A stretch of 64,000 nucleotides of DNA from Amorphophallus konjac (taxonomy: Eukaryota; Streptophyta; Magnoliopsida; Alismatales; Araceae), in the NCBI GenBank assembly GCA_022559845.1, contig JAHNEJ010002656.1, positions 62,001 to 126,000 on the forward strand, read 5' to 3'. A program made the position numbers and the translations under genes. The notes below the pieces were generated by a model, which was not told the DNA's origin, searched no databases, and saw only the letters and a program-made list of their open reading frames with translations. Of this stretch, positions 44,500 through 56,355 are shown in pieces; the first letter of the stretch is position 1; each line of letters opens with the position of its first letter.

Positions 44500-44745
44500 A
44501 AAAAAAAGAAGAGAAGATAAAAAAAAGGGAAAGAAGAAAAAAAAAGATAAGAAAAAGGGGGGGAGAGTAAAAGAGAGGGAGAAAATAAAAAAAGGGGGAA
44601 AAGAAGGAAAATGGAGGGAAACGAAGTAAAAAAAAAGAGAGAAAAGAAGAAGGAGATAAAAAAGGGGATAAAAAAAAGAGTGATGAGGGAAATAAAAGGA
44701 GAAAGAGAAAGAAGAAAACAAAAGGGGGGGAAACAAAAATTATTA
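44500..44745. repeat. Purine-rich low-complexity tract
   Basis: Runs of GAAAA, AAAGGG and GGGGG; it encodes only artefactual Phe/Ser-rich frames on the minus strand. Confidence 0.8.
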
Positions 44746-44802
44746 TAAATATATATGTATATACTTATATACATACATGTATGCACATATACGTATATCC
44801 AT

Positions 44803-44803
44803 C

Positions 44804-44881
<78 letters not shown>
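44803..44881. repeat. (TA)n microsatellite
   Basis: An uninterrupted TA run of about 75 bp. Confidence 0.95.
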
Positions 44882-44884
<3 letters not shown>

Positions 44885-44984
44885 TTACGTACGCATGAAT
44901 GAGGCACAAAAAAAAAAAAGAAGATCCTCCCGGGGAAAACATCCCATCCCCACAAGCCGGGTCATACACGCATCCGCACAAGCA

Positions 44985-45390
44985 AAACAACTTTACCCCT
45001 GCACACGGCCGCCTGTGCAATGGCGCCATTCCCATGCCAACAAACGAGCCCGTCCCTGGCACACCGCCTCGGGCCTCAGCCACCACCCACTCCATACAAT
45101 ATCGCCATCACAGGCCTTACGCCTGGATCAGCAGAACCTCTAGCCTTGCGTTGGCATTAGTCCCTTGCCAACGAATAAGTCCCTTTCCGGCGCAAGGCCC
45201 CGTGCCCTAGCCACCCACTCCGCACAAATATGGCCATTACGGACCCTACGTCCGAATCGGCACGAACTCTCCCGTTGCGCTGGCATTATCTTCTTGCCAA
45301 CGAATGAGCCCTACCTTCCGGCGCAAGGCTTCTTGCCCTAGCCGACACACGCATATCACCCGCTCGTCAAGAAAAAATAAAAGAAATAAA
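44985..45390 (+). repeat. About 130-150 bp tandem repeat, roughly three copies
   Basis: Units share ccttgccaacgaat(a/g)ag, ttccggcgcaaggc, gccctagcc and atggccattacggacc-like text. Confidence 0.7.
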
Positions 45391-45459
45391 ATGGGGTTAA
45401 AAATAGAGATACCCCGCCGGACCTGTCCCTACATGGGAACAAGGGTAAAAATGGCAATA

Positions 45460-45600
45460 ACCCGGCCGTGGCGAAAACCCGAAAGGGCGCTACGGGCAAA
45501 ATTGGGTACCCCGCCACGTGAAAACCCGAAAGGGCGCGTGGGCAAAAGCAAGAGGGGGCCGGTACCGGCGAAAACCCGAAAGGGCACTTGTATCGGTAAT
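45460..45600 (+). repeat. About 55 bp repeat, three copies
   Basis: Three copies of aaaacccgaaagggcgc with intervening gggcaaaa and ggtaccg text. Confidence 0.75.
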
Positions 45601-45639
45601 GTGGTACAAAAAAAAAAGAGAAAGAGAAAGAACGGACAA

Positions 45640-47065
45640 GAAGAGATCAACAAAGCATGTCAGTTCCCGGCATCCTGTCGGCACTGACGAAGTGACGAAG
45701 AGACCAAGAGACCAAGAGACTAAGAGATCAACAAAGCATGTCAGTTCCCGGCCCCCTGTCGGCACTAACGAAGAGACCAAGAGACTAAGAGATCAACAAA
45801 GCAGGTCAGTTCCCGACGTCCTGTCGGCACTGACGAAGAGACCAAGAGACCAAGAGATCAACAAAGCACGTCAGTTCCCGGCATCCTGCCGGCACTGGTG
45901 AAGAGACTAAGAGATCAACAAAGCAGGTCAGTTCCCGACGTCCTGTCGGCACTGACGAAGAGACCAAGAGACCAAGAGATCAACAAAGCACGTCAGTTCC
46001 CGGCATCCTGCCGGCACTGGTAAAGAGACTAAGAGATCAACAAAGCAGGTCAGTTCCCGACGTCCTGTCGGCACTGACGAAGAGACCAAGAGGCCAAGAG
46101 ATCAACAAAGCACGTCAGTTCCCGGCATCCTGTCGGCACTGTCGAAGAGACCAAGAGACAACGAAGTAGGTCAGTTCCCGACGTCCTGTCGGCACTGACA
46201 AAGAGACCAAGAGACCAAGAGATCAACAAAGCATGTCAGTTCCCGACATCCTGTCGGCACTGGCGAAGAGACCAAGAGACAATAAAGCATGTCAGTTCCC
46301 GGCATCCTGTCGATACTGACGAAGAGACCAAGAGACTAAGAGATCACCAAAGCATGTCAGTTCCCGGCATCCTGTCGGCACTGACGAAGAGACAAAGAAA
46401 CAATAAACTACTTCAGTTCCCGGCGTCCCGTCGGCACTGATGAAGAGACAAAGAGACAACAAACTACTTCAGTTCCCAGCATCCCGTCGGCACTGGCGAA
46501 GAGACAAAGAGAACAACAAACCAGGTCAGTTCCCGGCATCTTGTCGGCACTGACGAAGAAACCAAGAGACCAACAAAACATGCCAGTTCCCGGCATCTCG
46601 TCGGCACTGGTGAAGAGACCAAGAGATCAACAAAGCATGTCAGTTCCCGGCGTCCTGTCGGCACTGATGAATAGACAAAGAGACAACAGACCAGGCCAGC
46701 TCCCGACACCCTGTCGGCACTGGCGAAGAGACAAAGAGAGAACAGACCAGGCCAGCTGCCGACACCCCGTCGGCACTGGCGAAGAGACAAAGAGAACAAC
46801 AGACCAGGCCAGCTCCCGACGCCCTGTCGGCACGGGCGAAGAGACCAAGAGAACAAGAGACCAGGTCAGTTCCCGGCACCCTGTCGGCACTGATGAAGAG
46901 ACAAAGAGACAACAAACTGCTTCGGTTCCCGGCACACTGTCGGCACTGATGAAGAGACCAAGAGACCAACATACTACTTTAGTTCCCGACGCTCCGTCGG
47001 CACTAACAAAGAGACCAACAAACAACAAACCAGGTCAGCTCTCGACGCATCGTCGGCATCGACAA
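45640..47065 (+). repeat. 57 bp satellite-like tandem repeat, about 24 copies
   Basis: Each unit contains gtcagttcccggcatcctg and tcggcactgacgaagaga, then a variable number of an 8 bp subunit accaagag, and gatcaacaaagca. Spacings of the anchor word are 57, 65 or 81 bp, that is 57 plus 0, 1 or 3 subunits. It lies between the antisense gene promoter region and the 3' LTR, the hypervariable 3' untranslated region of Tat/Ogre elements. Confidence 0.93.
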
Positions 47066-47126
47066 AGAGAGAAGAGACGAAGACACCCACGGGCACCGCC
47101 CGGCTCATCCTTCGCCTGCGCTACCC

Positions 47127-47142
47127 GTGGGTGGGGGGCATT
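47127..47142 (+). promoter_or_regulatory. Polypurine tract of the inner element
   Basis: GTGGGTGGGGGGCATT abuts the start of the 3' LTR (TGTGGACACC at 47143). Confidence 0.75.
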
Positions 47143-50100
47143 TGTGGACACCGAAAATTACACATCCAAAATGTCATGCTCAGCCCAGCATCAACAACGG
47201 CGCCGAGTGAAGAAACCCCCGGGGAAATCAAGCACAAAAGGCTCCACAGCCCGTGGGCCTCGAAGAAAATCAAGTGGGCCACAACTCATGCTCACAATGG
47301 GCTCAAAATCGCCCATTTAGCCCTTCAGCGGCACACCCTGCCGCGGCCTTCACCGGCACACCCCCATGGGGGGTCTTCACCGGCACACCCCCATAGGGGG
47401 GTCTTCACCGGCACACCCCCTTTGGGGTTCAACGGCACGCCCCCTAGGGGGTCTTCAGCGACACACCCTGTAGGGTCCCCAGCGGCACGCCCTTCAGGCT
47501 GTTCAACGGCACGCCTTTAGGGGCTTCAACGGCATGCCGTTTTGGCTCTCCAGCGGCACGCCTCTTCAGCTCGCCAACGGCACAGCGGTGAAGCTTTTCA
47601 ACGGACGACGTGAGGCCCATACCCTACGCATCCTTGGCGCGCAGTGGAGCCGTCTGAGGTGGCAGCTGATCGTTGGGCCACGTAGCCTACCCCATTGACA
47701 CCCAGGACGGGGCAGGTCAAACCCCATGATCACAATCCACTTCCCACCTTCGACAGCCGTGCTCGAAGTCGTCGGTGGCTGGGAGTATAAAAGCCTCCTG
47801 TTAAAAAAGATAAGAAAAAAAAGGAGGAGAACGGCGAAAGACGAAGAGAGGGAGGAGAAGAGGTTCCAACAGTAGAGGGCACACACAGGAGAAAGAGGAG
47901 AAGAAAGAAGAGAAGAAGAGGCCCTCCCGGCCTGTTCTCCGTCCGACGGCCACCGGGAAGAAACAAGAGTAAGAGAGAGAGAGCTTGTTGTATTGGGGGA
48001 AAGGGTTGGGGATAGGGGCCGATGTCTTAGGCCCGGATGTCTTCTTCCCTCTTGTATCCCACTCCTCCTGGCGTTCTTGGTCTTTCTTACTCTTGTCCAT
48101 GGCCCCATTTGGGGAGTTTGCTTTTGCCATATGTATGAAGGGCCTCGCCCTCTTGATTCTCATGAATGAAAACCACCCTCTCCGGGTTTCTTTTCGATCC
48201 TCGATGTTTTAGGCTAGGCTTTGCGGGCTTTTCTGACGGACAATCCGTTCCTCCCTCCGTCTCCTTATTCCTCCGGCGTCTTTAGGGTCCTCCACGTCGA
48301 TGTAGGTTTCCCCCTTCTGTTGGCCTTGGCTCCGTGAGCTCCTCACTCATTCCCTTCTATGGCCATCTACCGTGTTCCCGAGCTTGAGGAGAAGGGGAGG
48401 TACCCTTCTTTCCTCCCAACCACCCAGTTACTAATGGGCCACTCCCGGCCTTGAAATCCCCCATCTTTATTCCTCTTTTCCTGAACAGCCACCAAGTACC
48501 CCCCCCCCCCAGTTGCTAACACCCCTTTTAAGCCTCTCAGCGGTGCACCTTTCTGGCCTTTGGCCGGCACACCTTTCCAGCCCTCAGCGGCACGCCCAGA
48601 TCAGCCCTCAGCGGCACGCTAGATCAGCCTTCAGCGGTGCGCCCACTCTTGGCCTTCAGCGGCACACCCTGTTTAGCCTTCAACGGCACACCCCCTGTTC
48701 AGCCTCCAACGGCACACCCTGTCCAGCCTTCAGCGGCACACCCTGTTCGGCCTTCAGCGGCACACCCCCTGTTCAGCCCTCAGCGGCACACCCCCTGTTC
48801 AGCCCTCAGCGGCAAGCCCTTCAGTCCCTCAGCTTACTCCTTGTCCAGTCCCAGTCTAGGGCCCTTAGATGTCTTCGGTCTGTCGTTCTCCTTCGCGTTT
48901 TCCGGGTCTCTATAAAGGTGTTGCCCCCCCAGGGGCCCACCTCCAGTTGTCGGGTTCCGCCACATCATGTGGGCGCGTTCCCTGTATCTCCCTTACGCCC
49001 CGGGTCAAGGGGAAATGCTGCCGAATTTTTGTGAGAAGCTAATAAACAATTAAAAGAGGCAAAAGGAGGCAACAAACAAGCAAGATAACTGACGAAACCT
49101 TCCAACTCATCAAACCACTGCCGGCATCACGACGAGAACTGAACCGAGCTAACTAACCGCCCGGCAGCCCGAGCCTCCGACCCACAAGAAAAGAGATCGA
49201 ACCGAACAAAGAGAACAAAACACGGGAGGAGCTTTGTATAAAACTACACGAAATTTAAGATAAGAAGAAAAGAAAAGCCTTAAAACAAATAATTAAAAAC
49301 TGATCGAGCCTCCACCCTCACGCCCCATTGACCTTCAGCGGTACGCCCCTTTGGCCCTCAGCGGCACGCCCTCATTGGCCTTCAGCGGCACGCTCCCCTG
49401 GCCTTCAGCGGTACACCCCTTTCAGCCCTTCAGCGGTACACTCCCCCATTGGCCCTCAGCGGCACGCCCTCATTGGCCTTCAGCGGCACGCTCCCCTGGC
49501 CTTCAGCGGCACGCTCCCTTGCCCTTCAGCGGTACACTCCCCCTTTTGCTGCCCTTCAGCGGTACGCCCCTACCTTCCCTTCGCCGGCACACTACAGGCA
49601 TGCATATATACATCACGATAAGGGCATCAACAATAGCAAATAAATCAATAAAAATCACGCTAATTGAAGGACTCCAAATGCGCAATATTGATCATAATAA
49701 AAGAGGCGGGAGGGGTAATAAAAAAAAATAAATAAATAACAAACCAATGATAATAATAAGAATAATCATGCATAGAAGAAAAGAAATCATCCCGGACAAA
49801 GGCACGAATAAATAGTAAACATCAAATCAGAAATCCCAGAAGGTATAACCTAGAAAGCTCTAGATAAAAGACGCTAATGCCCACGCCGCAGCCCGCTCTC
49901 TCCCCGGGACCCGGGGCAAAAGGAACAACAACGTTGCCCCTTTAGGTCGAGCCCGAGTCTCGGGAATTCCCCCGATATGGCCGGGCTTTGATATAACCTC
50001 GGGCCGACATCCTAATCGGACCGGATTTGTTTTCTCTTTCCGGATACCTTCCGAATCCTCATTGAAATTGCCATATGCTCGGCAGACATTTGGAGGGATC

Positions 50101-50512
50101 TACCTCGGTTTTCTCATTATGACGATGCCACGGACTTGTGTCCGAATACAAAAGGTCTACGAGTGGCCGACACGGCCGACAGTTTATGGCCTTAATACAA
50201 CTTTCAGTGTGACCCATCCCTATCTCTCTCGTATAATTAGTGTTACTCCTTTCGGCCGCGGGGCCTCTAATTTCGGCAATTAATCAAGGGTATTCCCTCG
50301 TATGAGAGATGTAAACGACGTCGTGACCTTCATGGCGCGACGGGATTCGGTCCCGACACGAACCACACAACCGTCTGACGAAGTCAGATCGAGCGCACCA
50401 TGGGCTCTCCGGAGCCCGAATAAATTGTCACTCCGGTGACTGGCACGCCCACGCACTTAATAAAACCAACAGACGAACCGGGAACAACCGCTTAACGGAA
50501 AGTGCGTCCACA
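47143..50512 (+). repeat. Inner element 3' LTR
   Basis: Near-identical to 23141-26537 over its whole length (TATA at 47786, motif clusters at 47324-47590, 48534-48830 and 49335-49600). It ends GTGCGTCCACA at 50512, followed by the duplication GTTGG. Confidence 0.95.
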
Positions 50513-50517
50513 GTTGG

Positions 50518-51477
50518 CTACCCACTGTTCGAGAGGTTTCTTCTTTCTCGATGTGACTTTGTCTTGGCTTCTTGTGCCTCGATGTCGTCTGTTGCCGTGC
50601 CATTGTTGGTGGTTTTTCTGGTGTTGGCATCGGCATTTTGCGAGTATTGCGGAATTTGTCGGTATTTTTGCTGATTGAGTACCTTTTGCTCTGTATTCCT
50701 TTCTTGGGTGTTATGCTCTCGAGGCGTGTTTGTGGTCCTTGAGTTGCATTCCCCGAGATTGTTGTCGTTTCTTGTTGTTGGGGGTCTCTTCTTAGTGAGC
50801 AGTCTGATGTGTGACCCGTCTTTTGTGGTCGTGTGTTCAGCTATTCGTGTGCCTTAATGTGACCCTGCTTGCAGATGTGTTCCTTGGTTCTGTGTTTGGA
50901 ACGGAACCGGAATTCTGCGAGTGTTGCTATTGTTGTTGTTTTGGTGCTGTATCTTTATGATTTTGTGTCTCTGTCTTGGACCAAGTCTTGTCGGTTAGCT
51001 TTGCTGTACTCTTCTTCCCTAGAGTTAGCTTGCGACTCGATCAGATGTAATATCTGAGTGAGGACTGACTTGTTGGTGCTTGTGGTCCAGTGTTGTCGTT
51101 GGTGTCCTGTGTGCCAGGTGTTCCCTGTTGCCTTTGGCACTGGAGCCGATGATGTGGTCGAGCTGTCAGCTGAGAGGACTGTGTCTCCTAGTGTAAGCTA
51201 CCGCTTGCCGTGTTGTCGTTGTGTTTCTCGATCGGTTGTTTGTGGTTGTGGCAGTCGTGTCTCCTGTTCTGCGAGACGTGAACGACGTTGCCATGTTTCG
51301 GAGGTGTCGGACTTGTGTTCACCTGTGTTGCGCTCGATCCAGAGCATGTACTCGTGATTGTGGTCTGACAGTGTTCCTCTGAGCCGTGTTTTTCGAGATT
51401 TGTGTTATTTTGTGCTGTTGGGTTGTTCTTCCCTGCTTCTCCTTTGTTAGTCCTTAATTTCGAGGGCAAAATTTCTT
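50518..51477 (+). other. Middle element internal region, right part, non-coding
   Basis: The continuation of 22121-23140 after the inner insertion. It is rich in TTG and TGT words, with no recognised protein domain. Confidence 0.6.
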
Positions 51478-51491
51478 AAAGGAGGGGAGGA
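51478..51491 (+). promoter_or_regulatory. Polypurine tract of the middle element
   Basis: AAAGGAGGGGAGGA directly before the 3' LTR start TGTAATGCC, preceded by the ATTTCTTAA text usual in chromovirus-like elements. Confidence 0.8.
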
Positions 51492-54400
51492 TGTAATGCC
51501 ATGGATCCTTGGTAGGTCTTGCTGGATCTTCATTGGATCTTTGGATTGGTTTTAGTGAGTTTCGGTTCGCTTTGGTGGCTTCCGAGTTGAGCTTTACGAG
51601 CCGTGTGGATTTTTCTCTCGTACTAGTTACGGAACCCTACGGTGAGTTTGTTTCTCAGTTTCTCAAACTTGTGGATGCTACAGCGACGATGTACTCATCG
51701 AGCCGGTCGTTTCGACTATTTCTACGTATTTTTCGGAGATAGGGCCAGAAATCGGATTTTTCAGAAATTAGAAAAATTCCTAATTTCTTTTCCTTTTTCT
51801 TTCCTTTTCCTCTCTCCTTCTTCTCATTTCGCCGCCACCGTCTCTCTCTCCCGTTTTCTCTCCTCTCGAGCTTCCTCGGCTCCGGCTGCAGACGGGGTAC
51901 CTAGGAGCGAGTGTTGGGGATGCTGTGGAGCTGGCTGGGTGCGCGACGGGTCGAAGATGGAGTGGTTTTGGCGCGATCCCGAACGGTGGATTCAAAGCCG
52001 ACGTTTGGACTCGCGGTGTGGTTTTTGGCGCGGTTTAGTCCTTTCGGGACACGGTTTCTTCGGTGGAGGTAGGGTGATGGTTCCTCACTTCTTCCTCTCC
52101 GTTTTCCCTGTCATTGCACGCCGTTCGGCAAGGAAACGGTCGAGTTTGGGCTTGTTTTGCCTAAACCGTGATTTTTATGGTTTGTAGGGTTTGCCGGAAA
52201 ATGGCAACTGTTCTTAGCGTAGTTAGTTTTGAACTGACCGCCGGGATGTCAGGATCCCAACCACGTTAATTTCGTGTTGATTGGTGTTCATTCGAGGCCG
52301 GTAGGAGCCCGGGAACCTCGTTGACCCATTTTGGATGGATTCGTTGGAATCACCCGGATCTTGTGTTTTTGAGCTTGCATGTGGCTTTTTTAGCCTTCTT
52401 ATGTTGTTTTTCGTCTATTGCGTTTGTTTCCCCTACGCTTCGGTGTGAATGGGGCGTGGAACGGGCCGATTTGGCCATTCCTCTGTTTTCCCGCCGTAGC
52501 TGATGTAGCGGTCGTTTCAGAGACCGTCACTTGATCTGACGGCCCCACGACTAGCCGTTACATTGTCTGGGTGGTTTGAGTTCTTCGGGATTTTGAGAGA
52601 GTGACGGCCCAGGGCTGGCGCTTCACTTTTCTCTAACGCGTCCCGTGAGGCGCGTTATATCTCTTTTGTCGTTTATTACTTGGGTTAAGTCGGTTCCTCT
52701 AACACGCTTGACCCAGTGCGTTAGATGGACGTAACGCGTCCTGTCCTGGCCGTTGCATTCTGTTTGACCGACGTTGACCATTTGAGGCGGTGCCTCTGGC
52801 GGTGGTTCTCTCGTGCGTTAGGTGTTTGTAACGCTCCTGCCCCAGGCCGTTACATGTTGTTGGCTGAGTTGGGTTGCTGCGCCGTTGAATATAACGGCAG
52901 GGCCCCTGTGTGTTAGGCGTTTGTAACGCGCCCGGTGCTGGCCGTTACATGTCTCTCAGCTAGCTTTGGTTGTGGGTGTGTTGGCCCTGACGCGCCTGGT
53001 CTTGTGCGTCAGGTGGCTATAACGCGCTCGCTCCCATTCGTTAGTTCGTTGTAACGCGCTTCCTCTAGCGCGTTACATGCTTCGTGTGTTATGTTTTTGA
53101 GGGTTGTTGGCCCTGATGGCCCGGGTCTGGCATGTCAGGTGTGTGTAACGCACCTCGTGCTGGCCGTTATATGCTGTTTTCTGTGTTTTAGAGTTGGTTA
53201 GGGCGGTGTGAGTGACGGCTGCTCCCCTGACCGTCGCTTGGAGTGTAACGGCCCAGGTCTAGACCGTCATATGCTTGTAGCGGTCTAGGGGTGGCGCATT
53301 ACATCTCTTGTGCTCCGATTTCCGTGATTTTGATTTCTGCTTGTCTTGGCTTGGCCTTGTGGTCTGCCCGTTGTCCCGTGGATGCCTTTTGACATCCTAT
53401 GAGGGCTAGGACTACATTGTAAGGTAGCCATGAGTCTTCTTGCTTGAGGTAGGATTCTCTTTCCTACTCTTTGAGCATTGTTGTCGGGTTCTGGTTGACC
53501 CGGTGTGACCCAGTGGTTGACGAGTAGCCCAGTGTGTGTCTCGGTGGTTTTGTCCAGCCCGAGACACTGGTTCTGGATGCCTCGAGGTATTGCCTTACCT
53601 CAATTTGCGTGTCCAGGTGTGCTGAGGGTTGCTGGTGTTCCCTCAGGTCTCCGTTTGTTGCTTTCTGCGGAGCGTTGTTTCTTCTGGCTTAGGATTAGAC
53701 CGATTGGCGGCTTGCTCCGCTGTCTGTGACGATCTTGCCTTTGAGTCGTTCGACTCGGGATCGTTACGTCGTAGGCCTAGTTGCCTTATCATGAGTCTGT
53801 TCGGCGGTGGTTGTACTGCCAGGAGTGCTGTCTGTTCGTGCGACAGGGTTTGTGGGCTGTCTGCACTTTAGCACTCTTGTTTTCGAGTCTTGTGCCTCGT
53901 GAGCCTCCGTTTGTTGTTACCCTTCGGTCTCTTGAGTGCCGGCCCACTTGCGGATAGCGAAGGGTTCCCGTACATGGTTTGTAAGCTAGTTCCGTGGACT
54001 CCCAGCCAACGATAGCGTCCTGCCGAGGGAGAAAACTAGCTAGAGGACCTGGCTTAGGCTAGAGCCAGTGTGTGCACACGTTGTCAGGGACTGAGGACTT
54101 ACGTTGACGGACGTGACCCTGACTAGTTACTTGTCTGGTTATTGTTCTATTTTTGGTTCAGCATCTGTTGGTGCTGCCTCTCCTTGGACTCGGAGCGGTT
54201 GTTCCTTAGACTTGGTTTTGAGTACCTTGGCCTCCGCCATTTTGGGCGTGTGTAGGTTGGTACTTGTGGCGTGGCGTAAGACGTCTGTGACGCAGCTGGC
54301 TGTTCCTGTGAGGAGGTGCTTTCGTCACGTGACGTGTGACTCTCGTCATTTCTTGCGCATTGTGACCTTTGCGAGTGGCCCTCTCGTGGCTGTACTCGAG

Positions 54401-55276
54401 GTCAGTGCCCTGTTGCGTGCGCGACGTTCTGGTCGTGCGTAGGGCTACGTGCACGGCGTCGTAGTCGTTCTGGTTGTCGTCCGTGTGGTCTTTTCTAGAC
54501 CTTTTTCCTTTTGTGTAGTTGGCTTTTGCCCTCTTCGCGGTTTTAGCCGACGGACTGGTGTACCCTACCGTGTGAGTTTAGGGTTGACCGTCGGTTGCCT
54601 TTTGGAGTAGCTTAGAGTGCCGAGTTCTCGTCGGTGGCCGTGTTCCAGGTTTTGCGGCCTCGCTCTTCTTTGTTGTTGAGCTTCCCTTGCTCTTAGCCTG
54701 TTCCCTACTCCTGCTGTCCCTGTTCTGTTTACAGCTTTGTAGTGTAGCTTTTTCTGCTTTGCTGCACTTACTGTTTGAGTTGCTTCCGTTGCACTGTGCG
54801 TTTTCCAGTGGGGATCCGCGTGACCCCTACTGAGTTTCTGTTTAGAGACTCACCCCTACTTTTCAGGTGGGTTTCGCCTTCTGCCTTTGTGGTTGCTGGA
54901 GTGTGCGTGCTCGTTGCGTGCCGTTGCTGCCAGCTGGTACCTGCGTCGGGCTTCTCCCGACTTCTTGGTACGTCTTTTCTTTCTGTCGACTGTACTGTGC
55001 TAGACTTGTTGTCTTTAGCTTTGGACTGACTCTGGGTTATAATTGTTAATTTGAACTGTTAATTAAAAAGTAATTTTATTTCTGCTACTTTAGCAAACCT
55101 ATCTAATGAAATTTAATTACTTCTGTTATATCTCTGTGGCTTCAATATACTCTACACGTGCCTTTTTCCCTTCGGAGCTTTCCCGCTCTTGGGAGGCCTC
55201 GTGGGTTCCTTGTGGTATCACGCGTATCCGGTAGTATTACCGGGTATGCCGGGTATCCGGAATCTGGGTCGCTACA
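51492..55276 (+). repeat. Middle element 3' LTR (3.8 kb, full length)
   Basis: TGTAATGCC to GTCGCTACA, followed by GGTTC. It retains 52844-54703, which is missing from the 5' copy. At 52630-53290 it carries a degenerate array of taacgcg and ccgttacat words. No gene is recognised. Confidence 0.9.
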
Positions 55277-56333
55277 GGTTCGCCCTAATCATGATCATCG
55301 TCTGACCCACATCCTCGGCCTATAGCCAGCTGTCTCTGTACACGTTTTCATTTTAGAATCTAGTCCCGGGGCTCTTTCCCGTTGCCCTTCGGCACCAGAC
55401 ATATTAACGATGCCCACGCAAGCCTCGTTTGGACCACGGGAGGCGCCCCCGGAATGGTCCTGACTCGATCTCGCACCGGGCCAATAAATTCACCGATTTC
55501 CTACTACACTAACTGGGATTTAACCAAATGTTTTCAGTTCCTCGAAATAATAAATTTGTCGTACCCCGAGCATACATATGTTCCGAGTCTGCCCGCGACG
55601 ATTACGATATTCTCAAGCCGGACACCCGTCTGAATATTGAACGGTCCCCCGAACGACCGACACGTTCCGAATGTTTGCTTCCCTAGACATAGGGCTTTCC
55701 AGCTAATTTAAGGCACACTCTCCCGTTGCCCCTTGGCACCGAAAATATTAATGATGCTCATGCAAGTCTTGTTGCGACCGCGGGGGGCCCACCGCAGTAT
55801 GGTCGCATCTTGATCTGGCACCGGGCCGACAAACTTATCCGTTTCCGACCGCTCTAATCGGGATTTAACTGAACGTTTTCCGTTCCTCTGAATAATAAAT
55901 TTGCCGTACCCCGACATACATATGTTTCGGTCGTCCCGTGACGATTGCGCTTTTCTCGAGCCGGACATTCGTCTGGATAGTGAATGGTCAGCACATGACC
56001 GACATGATCTCGAATGTTTTCTTCTCACTTGCGTACGAGGATTTCAATACTTCCTAATAAACCTTTCATGCAATTAATTCTCTGGCCATGAGGCCCTGAT
56101 TCTCGGCGATTAATCAAGGGTGTTCCCCTCTCCGAGGGGATGTAAATGACGCAGTGACCGTTATGGCGCAGCGGGTTTTGGTCCCGACACGAACCACACA
56201 ATCGTCTGATTAGTCGGATCGAGCGCATAATAAATCGTCACTTTACGACTGGCACGCCCACGCACTTAATAGACGAATCGACCATTTCCGAATAATCGAA
56301 CAACATAATAAGTGAATGAAAAGTGCGTCCACA
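55277..56333 (+). repeat. Outer element 5' LTR, right part
   Basis: It resumes with GGTTC (the target duplication) and continues the outer LTR to its end at GTGCGTCCACA. Inside, a ~300 bp unit is duplicated (gttgcccttcggcaccaga at about 55380 and gttgccccttggcaccgaa at 55724). The U5 end matches the inner element (gattaatcaagggtgttccc, gtctgattagtcggatcgag, ggcacgcccacgcactta). Confidence 0.85.
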
Positions 56334-56337
56334 AGTC

Positions 56338-56355
56338 TGGAACGTCCGGTGGGAC
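56338..56355 (+). promoter_or_regulatory. Primer-binding site candidate of the outer element
   Basis: tggaacgtccggtgggac, two substitutions from the inner element site and at the same distance from the LTR end. Confidence 0.5.

Larger units (their letters stand above)
23141..50512 (+). mobile_element. Inner element: 27.4 kb Tat-clade Ty3/gypsy retrotransposon with an antisense gene
   Basis: It is flanked by the perfect 5 bp duplication GTTGG (23136-23140 and 50513-50517). LTRs 23141-26537 and 47143-50512 differ by roughly 20 substitutions counted by eye and one 27 bp array unit, so the insertion is recent. Order: LTR, primer site, gag, protease, RT, RNase H, second RNase H, integrase, tandem repeats, antisense plant-mobile-domain gene, tandem repeats, purine tract, LTR. 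Two RNase H domains, the absence of a chromodomain and the large size place it in the Tat clade (Tat/Retand/Ogre group). Confidence 0.95.
20200..55276 (+). mobile_element. Middle element: non-autonomous LTR retrotransposon with chromovirus-like termini
   Basis: It is flanked by the perfect 5 bp duplication GGTTC (20195-20199 and 55277-55281). LTRs start TGTAATGCC and end GTCGCTACA. It has an initiator-Met primer site and a purine tract (AAAGGAGGGGAGGA), as in Del/Tekay-like chromoviruses. Once the inner element is removed, the internal region is only about 2 kb (22121-23140 plus 50518-51491) with no recognisable gag or pol. It lies inside the 5' LTR of the outer element and is itself interrupted by the inner element. 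Confidence 0.85.

Noticed and set aside
44052..45095. 347-codon minus-strand frame upstream of the antisense gene
   Set aside because: It runs through a (TA)n tract and polypyrimidine and has no domain. The region is better explained as promoter and leader of the antisense gene.
46464..47028. Repetitive Cys/Val/Ser-rich minus-strand proteins and plus-strand frames in the 57 bp array
   Set aside because: 57 bp equals 19 codons, so the array opens frames automatically; the 8 bp indels break the phase.
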